Of a stretch of DNA of 64,000 nt, positions 46,336 through 57,336 are shown piece after piece (within the stretch, counting starts at the first letter, position 1; each line of letters begins with the position of its first letter). The translations under genes and the position numbers were made by a program. The notes under the pieces are model-generated. The model ran no database searches and had not been told where the DNA came from. It saw only the letters and a program-made list of their open reading frames with translations. The DNA comes from Meridianimarinicoccus roseus (GTDB lineage: Bacteria > Pseudomonadota > Alphaproteobacteria > Rhodobacterales > Rhodobacteraceae), in contig NZ_QGKU01000032.1 of assembly GCF_003172915.1 (NCBI RefSeq), forward strand, positions 1 to 64,000, in the 5' to 3' direction.

Positions 46336-47436
46336 TCAGTTCGTGCCAACGGTCCCGCGATGGCGGTCCATCGCCGCGCGCGCGTCCTCCACCAGCCCGG
46401 CGCCGTCCAGACCCTTGGCGGTGACCTCGTCGATCCACTCCTGCGTTACCTCCGCACCCAGCGCGCGGATCTGCTCCGTCACCTCCGGGCTGATCTCAGC
46501 GATCTCGTTGCCCGCCGCAGCCATTACCGCGCGGCCCTCGGCGTCGCCGGTGTCATGGGCACGCCCAGCCCAGGCAGACGCGAACATACCCGAATTTGCG
46601 TCGATCACCGCCTTCAGGTCGTCGGGCAGCCGCGCATAGCTGTCCTTGTTCATCGCCCAGATGAAGAACAGGTTGTACAGCGCATCATCGCCCGCCACGT
46701 CCGTGTGGCTGTCGGTCAACTCGTCCAGCTTCAGCGAGGGCGACATCTCCCAGGTGATGACCCCGCCATCCACGACGCCCTTCGACAACGCTTCGGGAAA
46801 GGCCGGCACGGCCATGCCCACGGGCTGCGCGCCCAGCTTGCGCAACAGCAGCGTCGCGGGCCGCGACGGGCCACGCAGCTTCAGCCCTCGCAGATCACCC
46901 ACCTCGCGCACCGCCGGGCCCTTCTTGTGGATCAGCCCCGGCCCATGCATGTGCGCCGCGATCAGGTGCACATCAGCGAAGTCGTCGGTCAGATGCTCCT
47001 GCGTAAACTCCCAGGCGGCCATGCTTGCCTCCTCGCCCAGCTTCGGCGTCATGAACGGCAGCTCAAGCGCCTCCGCCTCGGGGAAGCGGCCCGGCTGGTA
47101 ACCGGGAATCACCCAGCCGCCATCGATCACCCCGTCGCGGATCAGGTCGTATTGCGCCGTCGCGGACCCGCCGAGTTGCATGAAGGGATAGATCTCCACC
47201 TTGATGCGCCCGTCGGACTCGGCCTCGACCTTCTTGGCCCAGGGTTCGATGAAATGCTTGGGGTTCGCCGAATTTGGCGAAACGAAATGCTGGAACCTCA
47301 AGGTGACCTCAGGCTCCTGCGCCTGCGCCGCCGCGGGGGTCGGCAGGACGCTCAGGGTGCCAAGCGCGGCAAGCGCGCTCAGGGCCACCGCGGCGGCGAT
47401 ACGGGCGGCAGGGTCGGAAAGGCTGGGCAAACGCAT
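46336..47436 (-). CDS. TRAP transporter substrate-binding protein (DctP family)
   Basis: 366-residue periplasmic solute receptor. Signal peptide up to about residue 38 (PTPAAAQA), then LRFQHFVSPNSANPKHF, LRGLKLRGPSRPATLLLRKLGA (the conserved Arg that binds substrate carboxylate), and GVVDGGVITWE. The gene stands without the DctQ and DctM membrane subunits within this window, so its permease partners must lie elsewhere or be shared. Substrate, most likely an organic acid, cannot be predicted. Confidence 0.88.
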   Translation of the reverse strand: MRLPSLSDPAARIAAAVALSALAALGTLSVLPTPAAAQAQEPEVTLRFQHFVSPNSANPKHFIEPWAKKVEAESDGRIKVEIYPFMQLGGSATAQYDLIRDGVIDGGWVIPGYQPGRFPEAEALELPFMTPKLGEEASMAAWEFTQEHLTDDFADVHLIAAHMHGPGLIHKKGPAVREVGDLRGLKLRGPSRPATLLLRKLGAQPVGMAVPAFPEALSKGVVDGGVITWEMSPSLKLDELTDSHTDVAGDDALYNLFFIWAMNKDSYARLPDDLKAVIDANSGMFASAWAGRAHDTGDAEGRAVMAAAGNEIAEISPEVTEQIRALGAEVTQEWIDEVTAKGLDGAGLVEDARAAMDRHRGTVGTN

Positions 47437-47483
47437 GGGAATGCACTCCTTGGGAATGGAAAGGATGGGGGCGGCAGGCCCGG

Positions 47484-48323
47484 TCAGCCCGCCGCGTAGG
47501 TCGGGTGAAACAGCCCGGCGGGGGACAGGGTGAAGATCTCGGCCCCGTCCGCGGTCACGCCGATGGAATGTTCGAACTGCGCCGACAGCGACTTGTCGCG
47601 CGTCACAGCGGTCCAGTCGTCGGCCAGAATCTTGGTCTCCGGGCGGCCCAGGTTCACCATCGGTTCGATGGTGAAGAACATGCCTTCCTCCAGCACCGGG
47701 CCGGTGCCGGGACGGCCATAGTGCAACACGTTCGGCGGTGCATGAAACACGCGGCCCAAACCGTGGCCGCAGAAATCGCGCACGACGGACATGCGGTGCG
47801 CCTCCACGAAGGTCTGGATGGCGTGGCCGATGTCGCCGAAGGTGTTGCCGGGGCGCACCGCCTCGATGCCCTTCATCAGCGCGTCATGGGTGACCTCGAT
47901 CAGCCGCTCCGCCTTGCGGGGCAGGCGGCCCGCCACGTACATTCTGCTGGTGTCGCCGAACCAGCCATCCACGATCACCGTCACGTCGATGTTCAGGATG
48001 TCCCCGTCCTTGAGCTTCTTGCCCTCGTCCGGGATGCCGTGGCACACCACATGGTTGACGGAGATGCATGAGGCATGACGGTAGCCGCGATAACCGATGG
48101 TGGCCGACGTGGCGCCCGCTGCCGCGACCGCGTCCTCGATCGCCGCGTCGATCGCGCCGGTGCTCACGCCGGGCACGACCAGCGGCGCGATCTTGTCCAG
48201 GATCTCGGCCGCAAGGGCGCCCGCGCGGTGCATCCCGGCGAAATCGGCGGCCTCGTGAATCCGGATGCCGTCCTTTGTCAGGCGGCCTGCGCTGCGATCG
48301 TCCAATGCGTTCTCCTGTTTCAT
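47484..48323 (-). CDS. map: type I methionine aminopeptidase
   Basis: 279-residue metalloprotease that removes the initiator Met. The five metal ligands are visible in context: NIDVTVIVDGWFGDTS (two Asp), CGHGLGRVFHAPP (His), FFTIEPMV (Glu), SAQFEHSIG (Glu). ATG at 48323 has no strong ribosome site but is the start consistent with family length; an N-terminal extension of about 20 residues precedes the catalytic core. It lies between sfsA and the TRAP gene, all on the minus strand. Confidence 0.94.
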   Translation of the reverse strand: MKQENALDDRSAGRLTKDGIRIHEAADFAGMHRAGALAAEILDKIAPLVVPGVSTGAIDAAIEDAVAAAGATSATIGYRGYRHASCISVNHVVCHGIPDEGKKLKDGDILNIDVTVIVDGWFGDTSRMYVAGRLPRKAERLIEVTHDALMKGIEAVRPGNTFGDIGHAIQTFVEAHRMSVVRDFCGHGLGRVFHAPPNVLHYGRPGTGPVLEEGMFFTIEPMVNLGRPETKILADDWTAVTRDKSLSAQFEHSIGVTADGAEIFTLSPAGLFHPTYAAG

Positions 48324-48465
48324 TGGCCGGGCTTTTAAACCATGACGCTGCGGGATGCCAGTCACAGCCTGTTGCACGGCCTTGCGCCGATCCGCCGCGC
48401 CGACGGGCGAGCGGGGCGTTTTCGGCCAGTGGGCGCGCGCTGCCCGCCACGCGTCTGCGGCCGCG

Positions 48466-49173
48466 TCAGTCCGCCACCGGCAGCGGTGCGCCCAGCGTGA
48501 CGCCCGCCACGTCGATCCGCGTGCCGTGGCACAGCATCTCCACCCCGGCGGCGCGCGCCGCGCCGAAGGCGGCTGCATAGCCCGGGTCCAGATCGGCCGC
48601 CATGCGCAGCCGCGCGCAGTCGGTCCGCTGCACAAGATACAGCATCACCGCCCGGTCGCCGCGCGCCGCCACCGCCGAAAGCTCCGCCAGGTGGCGCGCA
48701 CCGCGCGCGGTCACGCTGTCGGGAAACTCCGCCCAGTCGCCGTCGCGGCGCAGGTGCACGTTCTTGACCTCCACCCAGGCGTCAGGCAAGCCCGGCCCGG
48801 TCAGAAGGAAATCCACCCGGCTGCGCGCGCCATAGCGCACTTCGGGGCGCACCGTGTCATACGCCGCGAGGTCCGGCACCGCGCGCGCCTCCAGCGCCTC
48901 GCGTACCACGCGGTTGGGCACGCCGGTGTCGATCCCGGCCCAGTGCCCGCCCGGCAATTCCGCCAGCCGCCAGCCATAGCGCAGCTTGCGTTTCGGGTCA
49001 TCATTGGGTTCCAGCCAGATGCGCAGGCCCGGATCGCGCAGGCCCATCATCGAGCCCGGATTGGGGCAATGGGCGACCACCGGCGCGCCGGTCTCCTCCA
49101 GCACGGCATCGGCAAGAAACCTGTTGTAGCGGCGCACCAGGCGCGCGGGCACGAGCGGGGTTTGAAAGCGCAT
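48466..49173 (-). CDS. sfsA: DNA/RNA nuclease SfsA
   Basis: 235-residue sugar fermentation stimulation protein family, reported as a nucleic-acid-binding nuclease. MRFQTPLVPARLVRRYNRFLAD, PNPGSMMGL, and VEVKNVHLRRDGDWAEFPDSVT with ARGARHLAEL are the family motifs. The ATG at 49173 is the family start; the frame open upstream to 49389 overlaps the divergent cinA gene. Divergent from cinA with 46 bases between starts, suggesting a shared promoter region. Confidence 0.92.
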   Translation of the reverse strand: MRFQTPLVPARLVRRYNRFLADAVLEETGAPVVAHCPNPGSMMGLRDPGLRIWLEPNDDPKRKLRYGWRLAELPGGHWAGIDTGVPNRVVREALEARAVPDLAAYDTVRPEVRYGARSRVDFLLTGPGLPDAWVEVKNVHLRRDGDWAEFPDSVTARGARHLAELSAVAARGDRAVMLYLVQRTDCARLRMAADLDPGYAAAFGAARAAGVEMLCHGTRIDVAGVTLGAPLPVAD

Positions 49174-49219
49174 GGACTGCGGTCTATACCGCGACAGACC
49201 CCGCAACAAGGAGCCGCCG

Positions 49220-49957
49220 ATGCCCGCCGATGCCCCAACCGCCGCGATGCTGGTCATCGGTGACGAGATCCTGTCGGGCCGTACCCGCGACAGCAACATG
49301 CACCACCTCGCCTGCGCGCTGACCGCGCACGGAGTGCCGCTGGCCGAGGTGCGGGTCATCGGCGACACGCGCGCCGCGATCATCGACACGGTACGCGAAC
49401 TTGCGGGGCGGTACGATCACCTGTTCACCTCGGGCGGAATCGGGCCGACCCATGACGACATCACGGCCGAAGCCGTTGCCGCCGCCTTCGACACGCCGAT
49501 CGGCGTACGCGAGGATGCGCGCGCGATCCTCGCCGCGCACTACGAGGCGCGCGGCACCGAACTGAACGCGGCGCGGCTGCGCATGGCCCGCATCCCGGAC
49601 GGCGCCACGCTGATCGACAACCCGGTCAGCGCCGCGCCCGGCTTCAGCTTGCGCAACGTGCACGTGATGGCCGGCGTTCCGGCGGTGTTCGAGGCGATGG
49701 TCGCCAGCGTGCTGCCGCGGATCACCGGGGGCGCGCCGCTGCTCAGCCAGCAACTGACCGTGCATCGCGGCGAAGGCGACATTGCGGGACCCCTGTCGGA
49801 CTTGTCCGAGGACTTCGCCGACCTGTCCTTCGGATCCTACCCGTTCATCCGAAACGGGGCATTCGGGGTGAGCATAGTGGTGCGCGGGCGCGACGGCGCG
49901 CGGCTCGATGCGGCGATGAGCCGACTGATCGGGCTGTTCCCGCCCGACGCGCCGTGA
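49220..49957 (+). CDS. competence/damage-inducible CinA-like molybdopterin-binding protein
   Basis: 245-residue protein with only the N-terminal MoCF-type domain of CinA. MLVIGDEILSGRTRDSN, TSGGIGPTHDDITAEAVA, and PVSAAPGFSLRNVHVMAGVP are the family stretches. The C-terminal amidohydrolase domain (PncC) is absent. AAGGAG at 49208-49213 supports the ATG. It starts a four-gene run joined by short overlaps (49957/49954, 50724/50717, 51286/51283). Confidence 0.9.
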   Translation: MPADAPTAAMLVIGDEILSGRTRDSNMHHLACALTAHGVPLAEVRVIGDTRAAIIDTVRELAGRYDHLFTSGGIGPTHDDITAEAVAAAFDTPIGVREDARAILAAHYEARGTELNAARLRMARIPDGATLIDNPVSAAPGFSLRNVHVMAGVPAVFEAMVASVLPRITGGAPLLSQQLTVHRGEGDIAGPLSDLSEDFADLSFGSYPFIRNGAFGVSIVVRGRDGARLDAAMSRLIGLFPPDAP

Positions 49958-50724
49958 CACGGGACAGCAGCGGCACGCGGCCGCGGCCGACCGGCTCACT
50001 TTCGACCTCGCTCGATGCCGCGCTCGGCGCGACCTGGCCCGCGCTGGAAACGCGCAGGCTCGGCCCGCTGACCTTACGGCGCGGCGGCGGGGGCGGATCA
50101 AGGGTCAGCGCGGCGACGCAGGATGCGGACGGGCTGCCCGGCGGCGACATTCTGGATGCCGCCGAGGCGACGATGCGCAGCTGGACCCAGGCACCGACTT
50201 GGCGTGTGCGCGCCGGGCAGGCAGATTTCGACGCCACCCTCGCCGCCCGCGGCCACGCCATCGTCGATCCCACGCTGTTCTACGCCGCCCCCGCCGCCGC
50301 GCTGGCCGACCCGCCTCCGCCGCGGCTTGCCGCCTTCGACATCTGGCCGCCGCTCGCGATCCAGCACGACATCTGGCGCGAGGCCGGCATCGGCCCGGCC
50401 CGCATCGCCGTGATGCACCGCGCCTCCGGCCCGCGCACGGCGCTGTTCGGCCGCGCCGCCGATCATCCCGCCGCCACCGGTTTTCTCGCCGCCCATGACG
50501 GCATCGCCATGCTGCACGCGCTCGAGGTACGCCCGGCCCAGCGCCGCCACGGCCTTGCCCGTCACCTCGTCGCCCATGCCGCTGCCTGGGCCCTGCGCCA
50601 CGACTGCGCCACCCTCGCCGTGGCGGTGACCGAGGCGAACGCACCCGCCCGCGCGCTTTATGCCGGACTTGGCATGGCCGAGGCGGGCGGCTACCACTAC
50701 CGAAAAGGACCGCTCGATGCCTGA
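49954..50724 (+). CDS. GNAT family N-acetyltransferase
   Basis: 256-residue protein with a C-terminal GNAT acetyl-CoA binding motif: LEVRPAQRRHGLARHLVAHAA (motif A, Q/R-x-x-G-x-A) followed by AVTEANAPARALYAGLGMAEAGGYHYR. The N-terminal 130 residues carry no recognised domain. Starts with a GTG overlapping the cinA stop (GTGA). Substrate unknown; adjacent AhpD-type and OmpA-type genes do not define one. Confidence 0.83.
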   Translation: MTRDSSGTRPRPTGSLSTSLDAALGATWPALETRRLGPLTLRRGGGGGSRVSAATQDADGLPGGDILDAAEATMRSWTQAPTWRVRAGQADFDATLAARGHAIVDPTLFYAAPAAALADPPPPRLAAFDIWPPLAIQHDIWREAGIGPARIAVMHRASGPRTALFGRAADHPAATGFLAAHDGIAMLHALEVRPAQRRHGLARHLVAHAAAWALRHDCATLAVAVTEANAPARALYAGLGMAEAGGYHYRKGPLDA

Positions 50725-51286
50725 CACGACCGTGACCGCGCTGAACCTGCCGCCCGTGGATCCGCTGCCGGACGAAACTGCCGCCTATTTCGCCCTATGC
50801 GAGGAAAAGCTCGGCCTCGTGCCCAACGTGCTGCGCGCCTATGCGTTCGATATCGAGAAGCTCAACACTTTCACCGTGCTCTACAACGACCTGATGCTGG
50901 GCCAGAGCGGCCTGACCAAACTGGAGCGCGAGATGATCGCCGTCGTGGTGTCGTCGGTCAACCACTGCCACTACTGCCTCGTAGCCCACGGCGCGGCGGT
51001 GCGCGAGCTGTCCGGCGACCCCGCGCTTGGCGACACTCTGGTCGCCAACTACCGCGCCGCCGCGCTCGATCCGCGCACCCGCGCCATGCTGGACTTCGCC
51101 GTCCGCCTGACCGAAGCATCCAGCCGCATCGACGAGGCCGACCGCGCCGCGTTGCGCGCGCATGGTTTCAGCGACCGCGACATCTGGGACATCGCGTCGG
51201 TCGCAGCATTCTTCAACATGACGAACCGGGTCGCTTCGGCCACGGCGATGCGGCCCAATCCGGAGTATCACGGCAGGGCCCGGTGA
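50717..51286 (+). CDS. peroxidase-related enzyme of the AhpD/carboxymuconolactone decarboxylase family
   Basis: 189 residues. The AhpD-like redox site is visible as NHCHYCLVAHG with the CxxC-type Cys pair; LTKLEREMIAVVVSSVNHC precedes it and FFNMTNRVASAT follows. Family members reduce peroxides or peroxynitrite using dihydrolipoamide-type partners, but this uncharacterised-peroxidase-related subgroup is not well assigned. The ATG at 50717 overlaps the end of the GNAT gene by eight bases; the earlier in-frame ATG at 50660 is inside that gene. Confidence 0.87.
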   Translation: MPDTTVTALNLPPVDPLPDETAAYFALCEEKLGLVPNVLRAYAFDIEKLNTFTVLYNDLMLGQSGLTKLEREMIAVVVSSVNHCHYCLVAHGAAVRELSGDPALGDTLVANYRAAALDPRTRAMLDFAVRLTEASSRIDEADRAALRAHGFSDRDIWDIASVAAFFNMTNRVASATAMRPNPEYHGRAR

Positions 51287-52269
51287 TCCGCGCCGGGGCG
51301 GTCTGCCTGCTGGGGGCTCTCGCGCTGCCCGCCGCGGGCTTTACCCCGGACCCGCCCGGCGATGCCCGCCGCACCGCGCGGGCCGAGGACGGGCCGGGCC
51401 GCTACGGTGTCGCCATCGCGCCAGCCGCGCCCATGGCCGCACCACCGCTGCGCAGCATCACCGGCCAGCGCAGCCGCAGCGCCTGGCACAGCGACAGCGT
51501 GGACGCGGGCGCCCTTCTGGACGGTCTGAACGCGCAACTGCGCGATGCCGGCTTTGCCCCGGTCTTCGAATGCGACACCGACGGCTGCGGCGGTTTCGAT
51601 TTCCGTATCGCACTGCCGTTGCTGCCGATGCCCGACATGTTCGTCGATCTGGGCGGCTTCACCTACCGCGCCTTCGCCCGCGACGATCCCGAGGCGCTCG
51701 CCTCGATCATGGCCAGCCAGACTGCGGCGGGGGCCTTTGCACAGCTCACGCTGATCCTGCCCATCGCGGCCCCGCCCGAGGCGCAGGCACCGGACCGTGC
51801 GGCGGACACGGTGGGCGCCGCCAAGCCGGGCTCCACCGTCCCACTGACCGATGCAGCGCCGGAAACTGGCGCCGACACACCACCCGGCGCCGACACGCTG
51901 GCCGCCACGCTGGAGCGTGACGGCCGCGCGGTGCTGGAAGGGCTGGACTTCGCCACGGGCGCTGCGGCGCTGAGCGGCCCAGCACCGCCTGCACTCGATG
52001 CGCTGGCCCGCTGGCTCGGCGCGGACCCGGAAAGGCGTATCGCTCTGGTCGGCCATTCCGACTGGACCGGCGCGCCCGCCGCAAATGTCGCGCTGTCCCG
52101 CGCCCGCGCCCGCGCCGTGGCCGAGGCGCTGATCGCGGCGGGCGCTCAAGCACTGCAAATCACGGTGGACGGGGTCGGCCCCTTCGCGCCCCGCGCGCCG
52201 AACACCACGCCCGAAGGACGCGCCGCGAACCGGCGGGTCGAAGCGGTGGCCCTGCCCCCCGCGCGCTGA
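51283..52269 (+). CDS. OmpA family protein
   Basis: 328 residues with an N-terminal signal-like segment (AVCLLGALALPAAG) and a C-terminal OmpA/MotB peptidoglycan-binding domain (LALVGHSDWTGAPAANVALSRARARAVAEAL, then GPFAPRAPNTTPEGRAANRRVE). The GHSDWTG stretch is the diaminopimelate-binding loop. It may anchor an envelope structure to murein. The middle part carries a roughly 40-residue Pro/Ala/Thr-rich linker. GTG start overlaps the preceding stop (GTGA); the frame open upstream in the AhpD gene is a shadow. Confidence 0.84.
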   Translation: MIRAGAVCLLGALALPAAGFTPDPPGDARRTARAEDGPGRYGVAIAPAAPMAAPPLRSITGQRSRSAWHSDSVDAGALLDGLNAQLRDAGFAPVFECDTDGCGGFDFRIALPLLPMPDMFVDLGGFTYRAFARDDPEALASIMASQTAAGAFAQLTLILPIAAPPEAQAPDRAADTVGAAKPGSTVPLTDAAPETGADTPPGADTLAATLERDGRAVLEGLDFATGAAALSGPAPPALDALARWLGADPERRIALVGHSDWTGAPAANVALSRARARAVAEALIAAGAQALQITVDGVGPFAPRAPNTTPEGRAANRRVEAVALPPAR

Positions 52270-52689
52270 GACGTGGACCCGGCTGAGGGCTGGGGGCTGG
52301 GGGCTGGGGGCTGGGGGCTGGGGGCTGGGGACTGGGGACTGGGGACTGGGGACTGGGGACTGGGGACTGGGGACTCAACCGCCTCCCTTACGCAAGGCCA
52401 ACCCCGCATCCTCACATGACCGCCGGACGGAACAGTCCTGGCGCCATCCTGTCCGGATTATCGAAACCCTGCGCCGCAGACCCCGTTCAGACGCCCTGGT
52501 CCCGCCGTACGACTCCATTCGCTGCTGCCGACGTCGGCGCCGAATGGTCCTTGACCGTCTGGCCGCCCGGCCAGAGGCGGTGCGCCCTACGCCCTGATCC
52601 TGCCTGGTCCCGCCGCAAAGGCGGCGGCCCGGAGTAGTTCGCGCCCTCTGCAGAATTCCTACACGATTCCCACGGCGTATTTGGGTCGC
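52270..52689. other. convergent intergenic region with a tandem heptamer repeat
   Basis: About 420 bases between the OmpA-family stop and the fadH stop. The first part holds the heptamer repeat (52290-52373). The rest (52374-52689) contains GC-rich imperfect repeats such as GGTCCCGCCG and GCCGCCGC blocks but no ribosome-binding site, gene or complete terminator. Nothing more is supported. Confidence 0.6.
52290..52373 (+). repeat. heptanucleotide tandem repeat, 12 units
   Basis: Five copies of CTGGGGG (52290-52324) followed by seven copies of CTGGGGA (52325-52373), with a degenerate CTGAGGG at 52283-52289 just before. The two blocks differ by a single base at the seventh position. The G4 runs every seven bases on the plus strand could fold as a G-quadruplex, and the array should be prone to slippage. 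It begins 20 bases after the OmpA-family stop. Confidence 0.92.
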
Positions 52690-54777
<2,088 letters not shown>

Positions 54778-54807
54778 TCACGGCGCCCCGGAGCAGGCCA
54801 GGACGCG

Positions 54808-55488
54808 TCAGGTGTCGCGTTCGCCCTCGGGGCCGGCGTTGGCGGCCATCACGGCGGCGACGAAACGGTCCAGCGTGCGACGCATGTCGGTATCTGCCAC
54901 TGGCAGGTCGTCATGGCCGGTCACGGACAGCGCGACCAGCCGGTCCGCCAGCGGGAAGATCGCGCGCCAGGCCACGTCGCTCAGGTCGGCGGGGCGGCCG
55001 GTGCTGCGGTCGCGCAGCTTGAGATACAGCACCGGTCCTTCGGCCACGATGCTCAGCAGGGTCACACTGTCCGCATTGCCGTCATGGGCCAGCGCCGCGT
55101 GACCCGCATCGGACCGGAAGAACCGTTCAAGCTGGGCCGGATCAGGCACCAGCGGCGGGTCGCTGCGCGGTGAGACGAGCGCCGTCAGCACAGCGGGCTT
55201 TCCCGGCCCTTCGCCCGCCCCGCGCAGGGTCGCGCAACTGCCCAGCATCACGAAGGACCCGGCGGGCCGCTCCCGCGAGGATGTGGGATCGACGCAATAG
55301 CCCTTAGGCCCGGCTATGGTCACGTCGTTGTCCGAAACGCGCACGGCATGGACCGCCGCGCTGCCCTGGCGAAAGGCAAGCGATCCGCCGGGGGGCAGGC
55401 AGCCCGACAGCGCGAGCCCCGCCAGCCCGAAGGCGGCCCACCGCGCGACGGCGGCAGGCCGGACCGACGGACGGTCAGATATCGGCAT
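54808..55488 (-). CDS. lipoprotein of unknown function
   Basis: About 226 residues. Lipobox LALSGC is preceded by an Ala/Leu-rich hydrophobic stretch. The mature region has two further Cys (GYCVDPTSS and GSCATLRG) and a conserved-looking GPKGYCVDP block that suggests a small beta-rich domain. Two in-frame ATGs (55494, 55488) overlap the ilvD stop by 20 or 14 bases; the downstream one is used here. No known domain recognised. The overlap suggests translational coupling to ilvD. Confidence 0.7.
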   Translation of the reverse strand: MPISDRPSVRPAAVARWAAFGLAGLALSGCLPPGGSLAFRQGSAAVHAVRVSDNDVTIAGPKGYCVDPTSSRERPAGSFVMLGSCATLRGAGEGPGKPAVLTALVSPRSDPPLVPDPAQLERFFRSDAGHAALAHDGNADSVTLLSIVAEGPVLYLKLRDRSTGRPADLSDVAWRAIFPLADRLVALSVTGHDDLPVADTDMRRTLDRFVAAVMAANAGPEGERDT

Positions 55489-57208
55489 AGACATGGGTTT
55501 CGGCGGTGGCGCCAGGATGGGTCACCGCGCCCTTGTAGGTCGGGCCGACAAGCTGGGCGTACTTCCAAAGCGCGCCCGACGCGTAGTTGGTCGGCCGTGC
55601 CCCGGCCCAGTTGGCACGACGGTCCGCAAGCTCGTCCTCGGACAGCGCGACAGACAGTTCACCCTTGATCGCGTCGATGGTGATCATGTCCCCATTGCGC
55701 AGCAGGGCGATCGGGCCGCCATGCGCCGATTCCGGGCCGACATGGCCCACGCAGAAGCCGCGCGTCGCGCCGGAAAAGCGCCCGTCGGTGATCAGCGCGA
55801 CCTTCTTGCCCATGCCCTGCCCGGACAGCGCGGCGGTGGTGGCCAGCATCTCGCGCATGCCGGGGCCACCCGCCGGTCCCTCGTTGCGGATCACCAGAAC
55901 CTCGCCTTCCTCGTAACCGCGCGCCTTTACGGACGCGAAAGCCTCTTCCTCGCTTTCGAAGACGCGGGCGGGGCCGGTGAATACCTGCTCGGCCTCGGAC
56001 ATGCCGGCAACCTTAACGATGGCCCCTTCGGGCGCGAGATTGCCCTTCAGGCCAACGACGCCGCCCGTCTTGGTGATCGGCTTGTCCACCGGGTAGATCA
56101 CGCGGCCATCCGCCTCGCGCTCGATCTTGTCCAGTTCTTCGCCGATGGCGTGGCCGGACGCTGTCATGCAGTCCTCGTGGATCAGCCCGGCGCGACGCAG
56201 TTCCTTCAGAACGACCGGCACACCACCCGCTTCGTAGAGGTCCTTCGCGACGAACTGGCCGCCGGGCTTGAGGTCCACGAAATAGGGGGTGTCGCGGAAG
56301 ATCTCGCACACGTCATCGAGGAAGAAGTCGATCCCGGCCTCGTGCGCGATCGCGGGTAGGTGCAGCCCGGCATTCGTGGACCCGCCGGTGCAGGCCACCA
56401 CGCGCGCGGCGTTCTCGAGCGCCTTGCGGGTCACCACATCCCGAGCGCGGATGTTCTTTTCCACGAGGTTCATCACAGCCACGCCGGAGGCCTCGCCATA
56501 CTGGTCGCGGCTCTCGTAAGGCGCCGGCGCACCGGAGGAATTCATCAGCGCGAGCCCGATCGCCTCGGAAACGCAGGCCATGGTGTTCGCCGTGAACTGG
56601 CCGCCGCAGGCACCTGCCGAGGGGCAGGCGACCCGCTCCAGAACGGCAAGCTGTTCGTCGCTGTAATTGCCGGCCTGGTGCTGGCCCACGGCCTCGAAGA
56701 CGTCCTGGACGGTCACGTCCTTGCCGTCGAGCCGTCCCGGCAGGATCGAGCCGCCATAGACGAAGACAGACGGCACATTCAGCCGCACCATGGCCATCAT
56801 CATCCCCGGCAGCGACTTGTCGCAGCCCGCAAGACCCACGAGCGCATCGTAGGAATGGCCCCGCATCGTCAGCTCGACGGTGTCGGCGATGGCCTCGCGC
56901 GAGGCAAGCGACGAGCGCATGCCTTCGTGGCCCATGGCGATGCCATCGGTCACCGTGATGGTTGTGAACTCGCGCGGGGTGCCGCTGGCCGTCTTGACGC
57001 CCATCTTCACCGCCTGCGCCTGACGGTTCAGCGCGATGTTGCAGGGCGCGGCCTCGTTCCAGCAAGTGGCGACGCCTACGAAGGGCTGATTGATCTCGTC
57101 CTCGCTCAGTCCCATCGCGTAGTAATAGGACCGGTGCGGCGCGCGCTGCGGGCCCTCGGTCACATGACGGCTGGGCAGTTTCGACTTGTCGAACGGGCGC
57201 TTGAGCAT
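55475..57208 (-). CDS. ilvD: dihydroxy-acid dehydratase
   Basis: 577-residue iron-sulfur dehydratase in valine, leucine and isoleucine synthesis. [27 protein letters not shown] (Cys ligand), [19 protein letters not shown] (Cys ligand), and [15 protein letters not shown] are hallmark IlvD blocks. ATG at 57208 has GGAGG five bases upstream; the frame open to 57325 is unsupported. The following lipoprotein gene overlaps its stop by 14-20 bases. Confidence 0.96.
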   Translation of the reverse strand: MLKRPFDKSKLPSRHVTEGPQRAPHRSYYYAMGLSEDEINQPFVGVATCWNEAAPCNIALNRQAQAVKMGVKTASGTPREFTTITVTDGIAMGHEGMRSSLASREAIADTVELTMRGHSYDALVGLAGCDKSLPGMMMAMVRLNVPSVFVYGGSILPGRLDGKDVTVQDVFEAVGQHQAGNYSDEQLAVLERVACPSAGACGGQFTANTMACVSEAIGLALMNSSGAPAPYESRDQYGEASGVAVMNLVEKNIRARDVVTRKALENAARVVACTGGSTNAGLHLPAIAHEAGIDFFLDDVCEIFRDTPYFVDLKPGGQFVAKDLYEAGGVPVVLKELRRAGLIHEDCMTASGHAIGEELDKIEREADGRVIYPVDKPITKTGGVVGLKGNLAPEGAIVKVAGMSEAEQVFTGPARVFESEEEAFASVKARGYEEGEVLVIRNEGPAGGPGMREMLATTAALSGQGMGKKVALITDGRFSGATRGFCVGHVGPESAHGGPIALLRNGDMITIDAIKGELSVALSEDELADRRANWAGARPTNYASGALWKYAQLVGPTYKGAVTHPGATAETHVYADI

Positions 57209-57336
57209 CGGATCCTCCGCGAGATTTTTGTCAGACCGGGAATAGGCAAGCAGGCGCACCGGCGCAAGCGAAACAGGCCACGGCAGTTTCACCGGCGGTC
57301 TTGCGGCGCGGCGCAAACGTGCCATGTTGCGCGTCT

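Noticed and set aside
46092-46349. Minus-strand frames in the rsmD-TRAP gap
   Set aside because: Arg/Ala-rich, no start site support; the gap holds only a hairpin.
50797-52269. 490-codon frame fusing the AhpD-like region with the OmpA protein
   Set aside because: The first 160 codons are a shadow of the AhpD-like gene; the OmpA protein begins at the GTG at 51283 with a hydrophobic signal segment.
52290-52373. Heptamer array considered as a CRISPR array
   Set aside because: Units are seven bases with no spacers and there are no cas genes; it is a simple tandem repeat.
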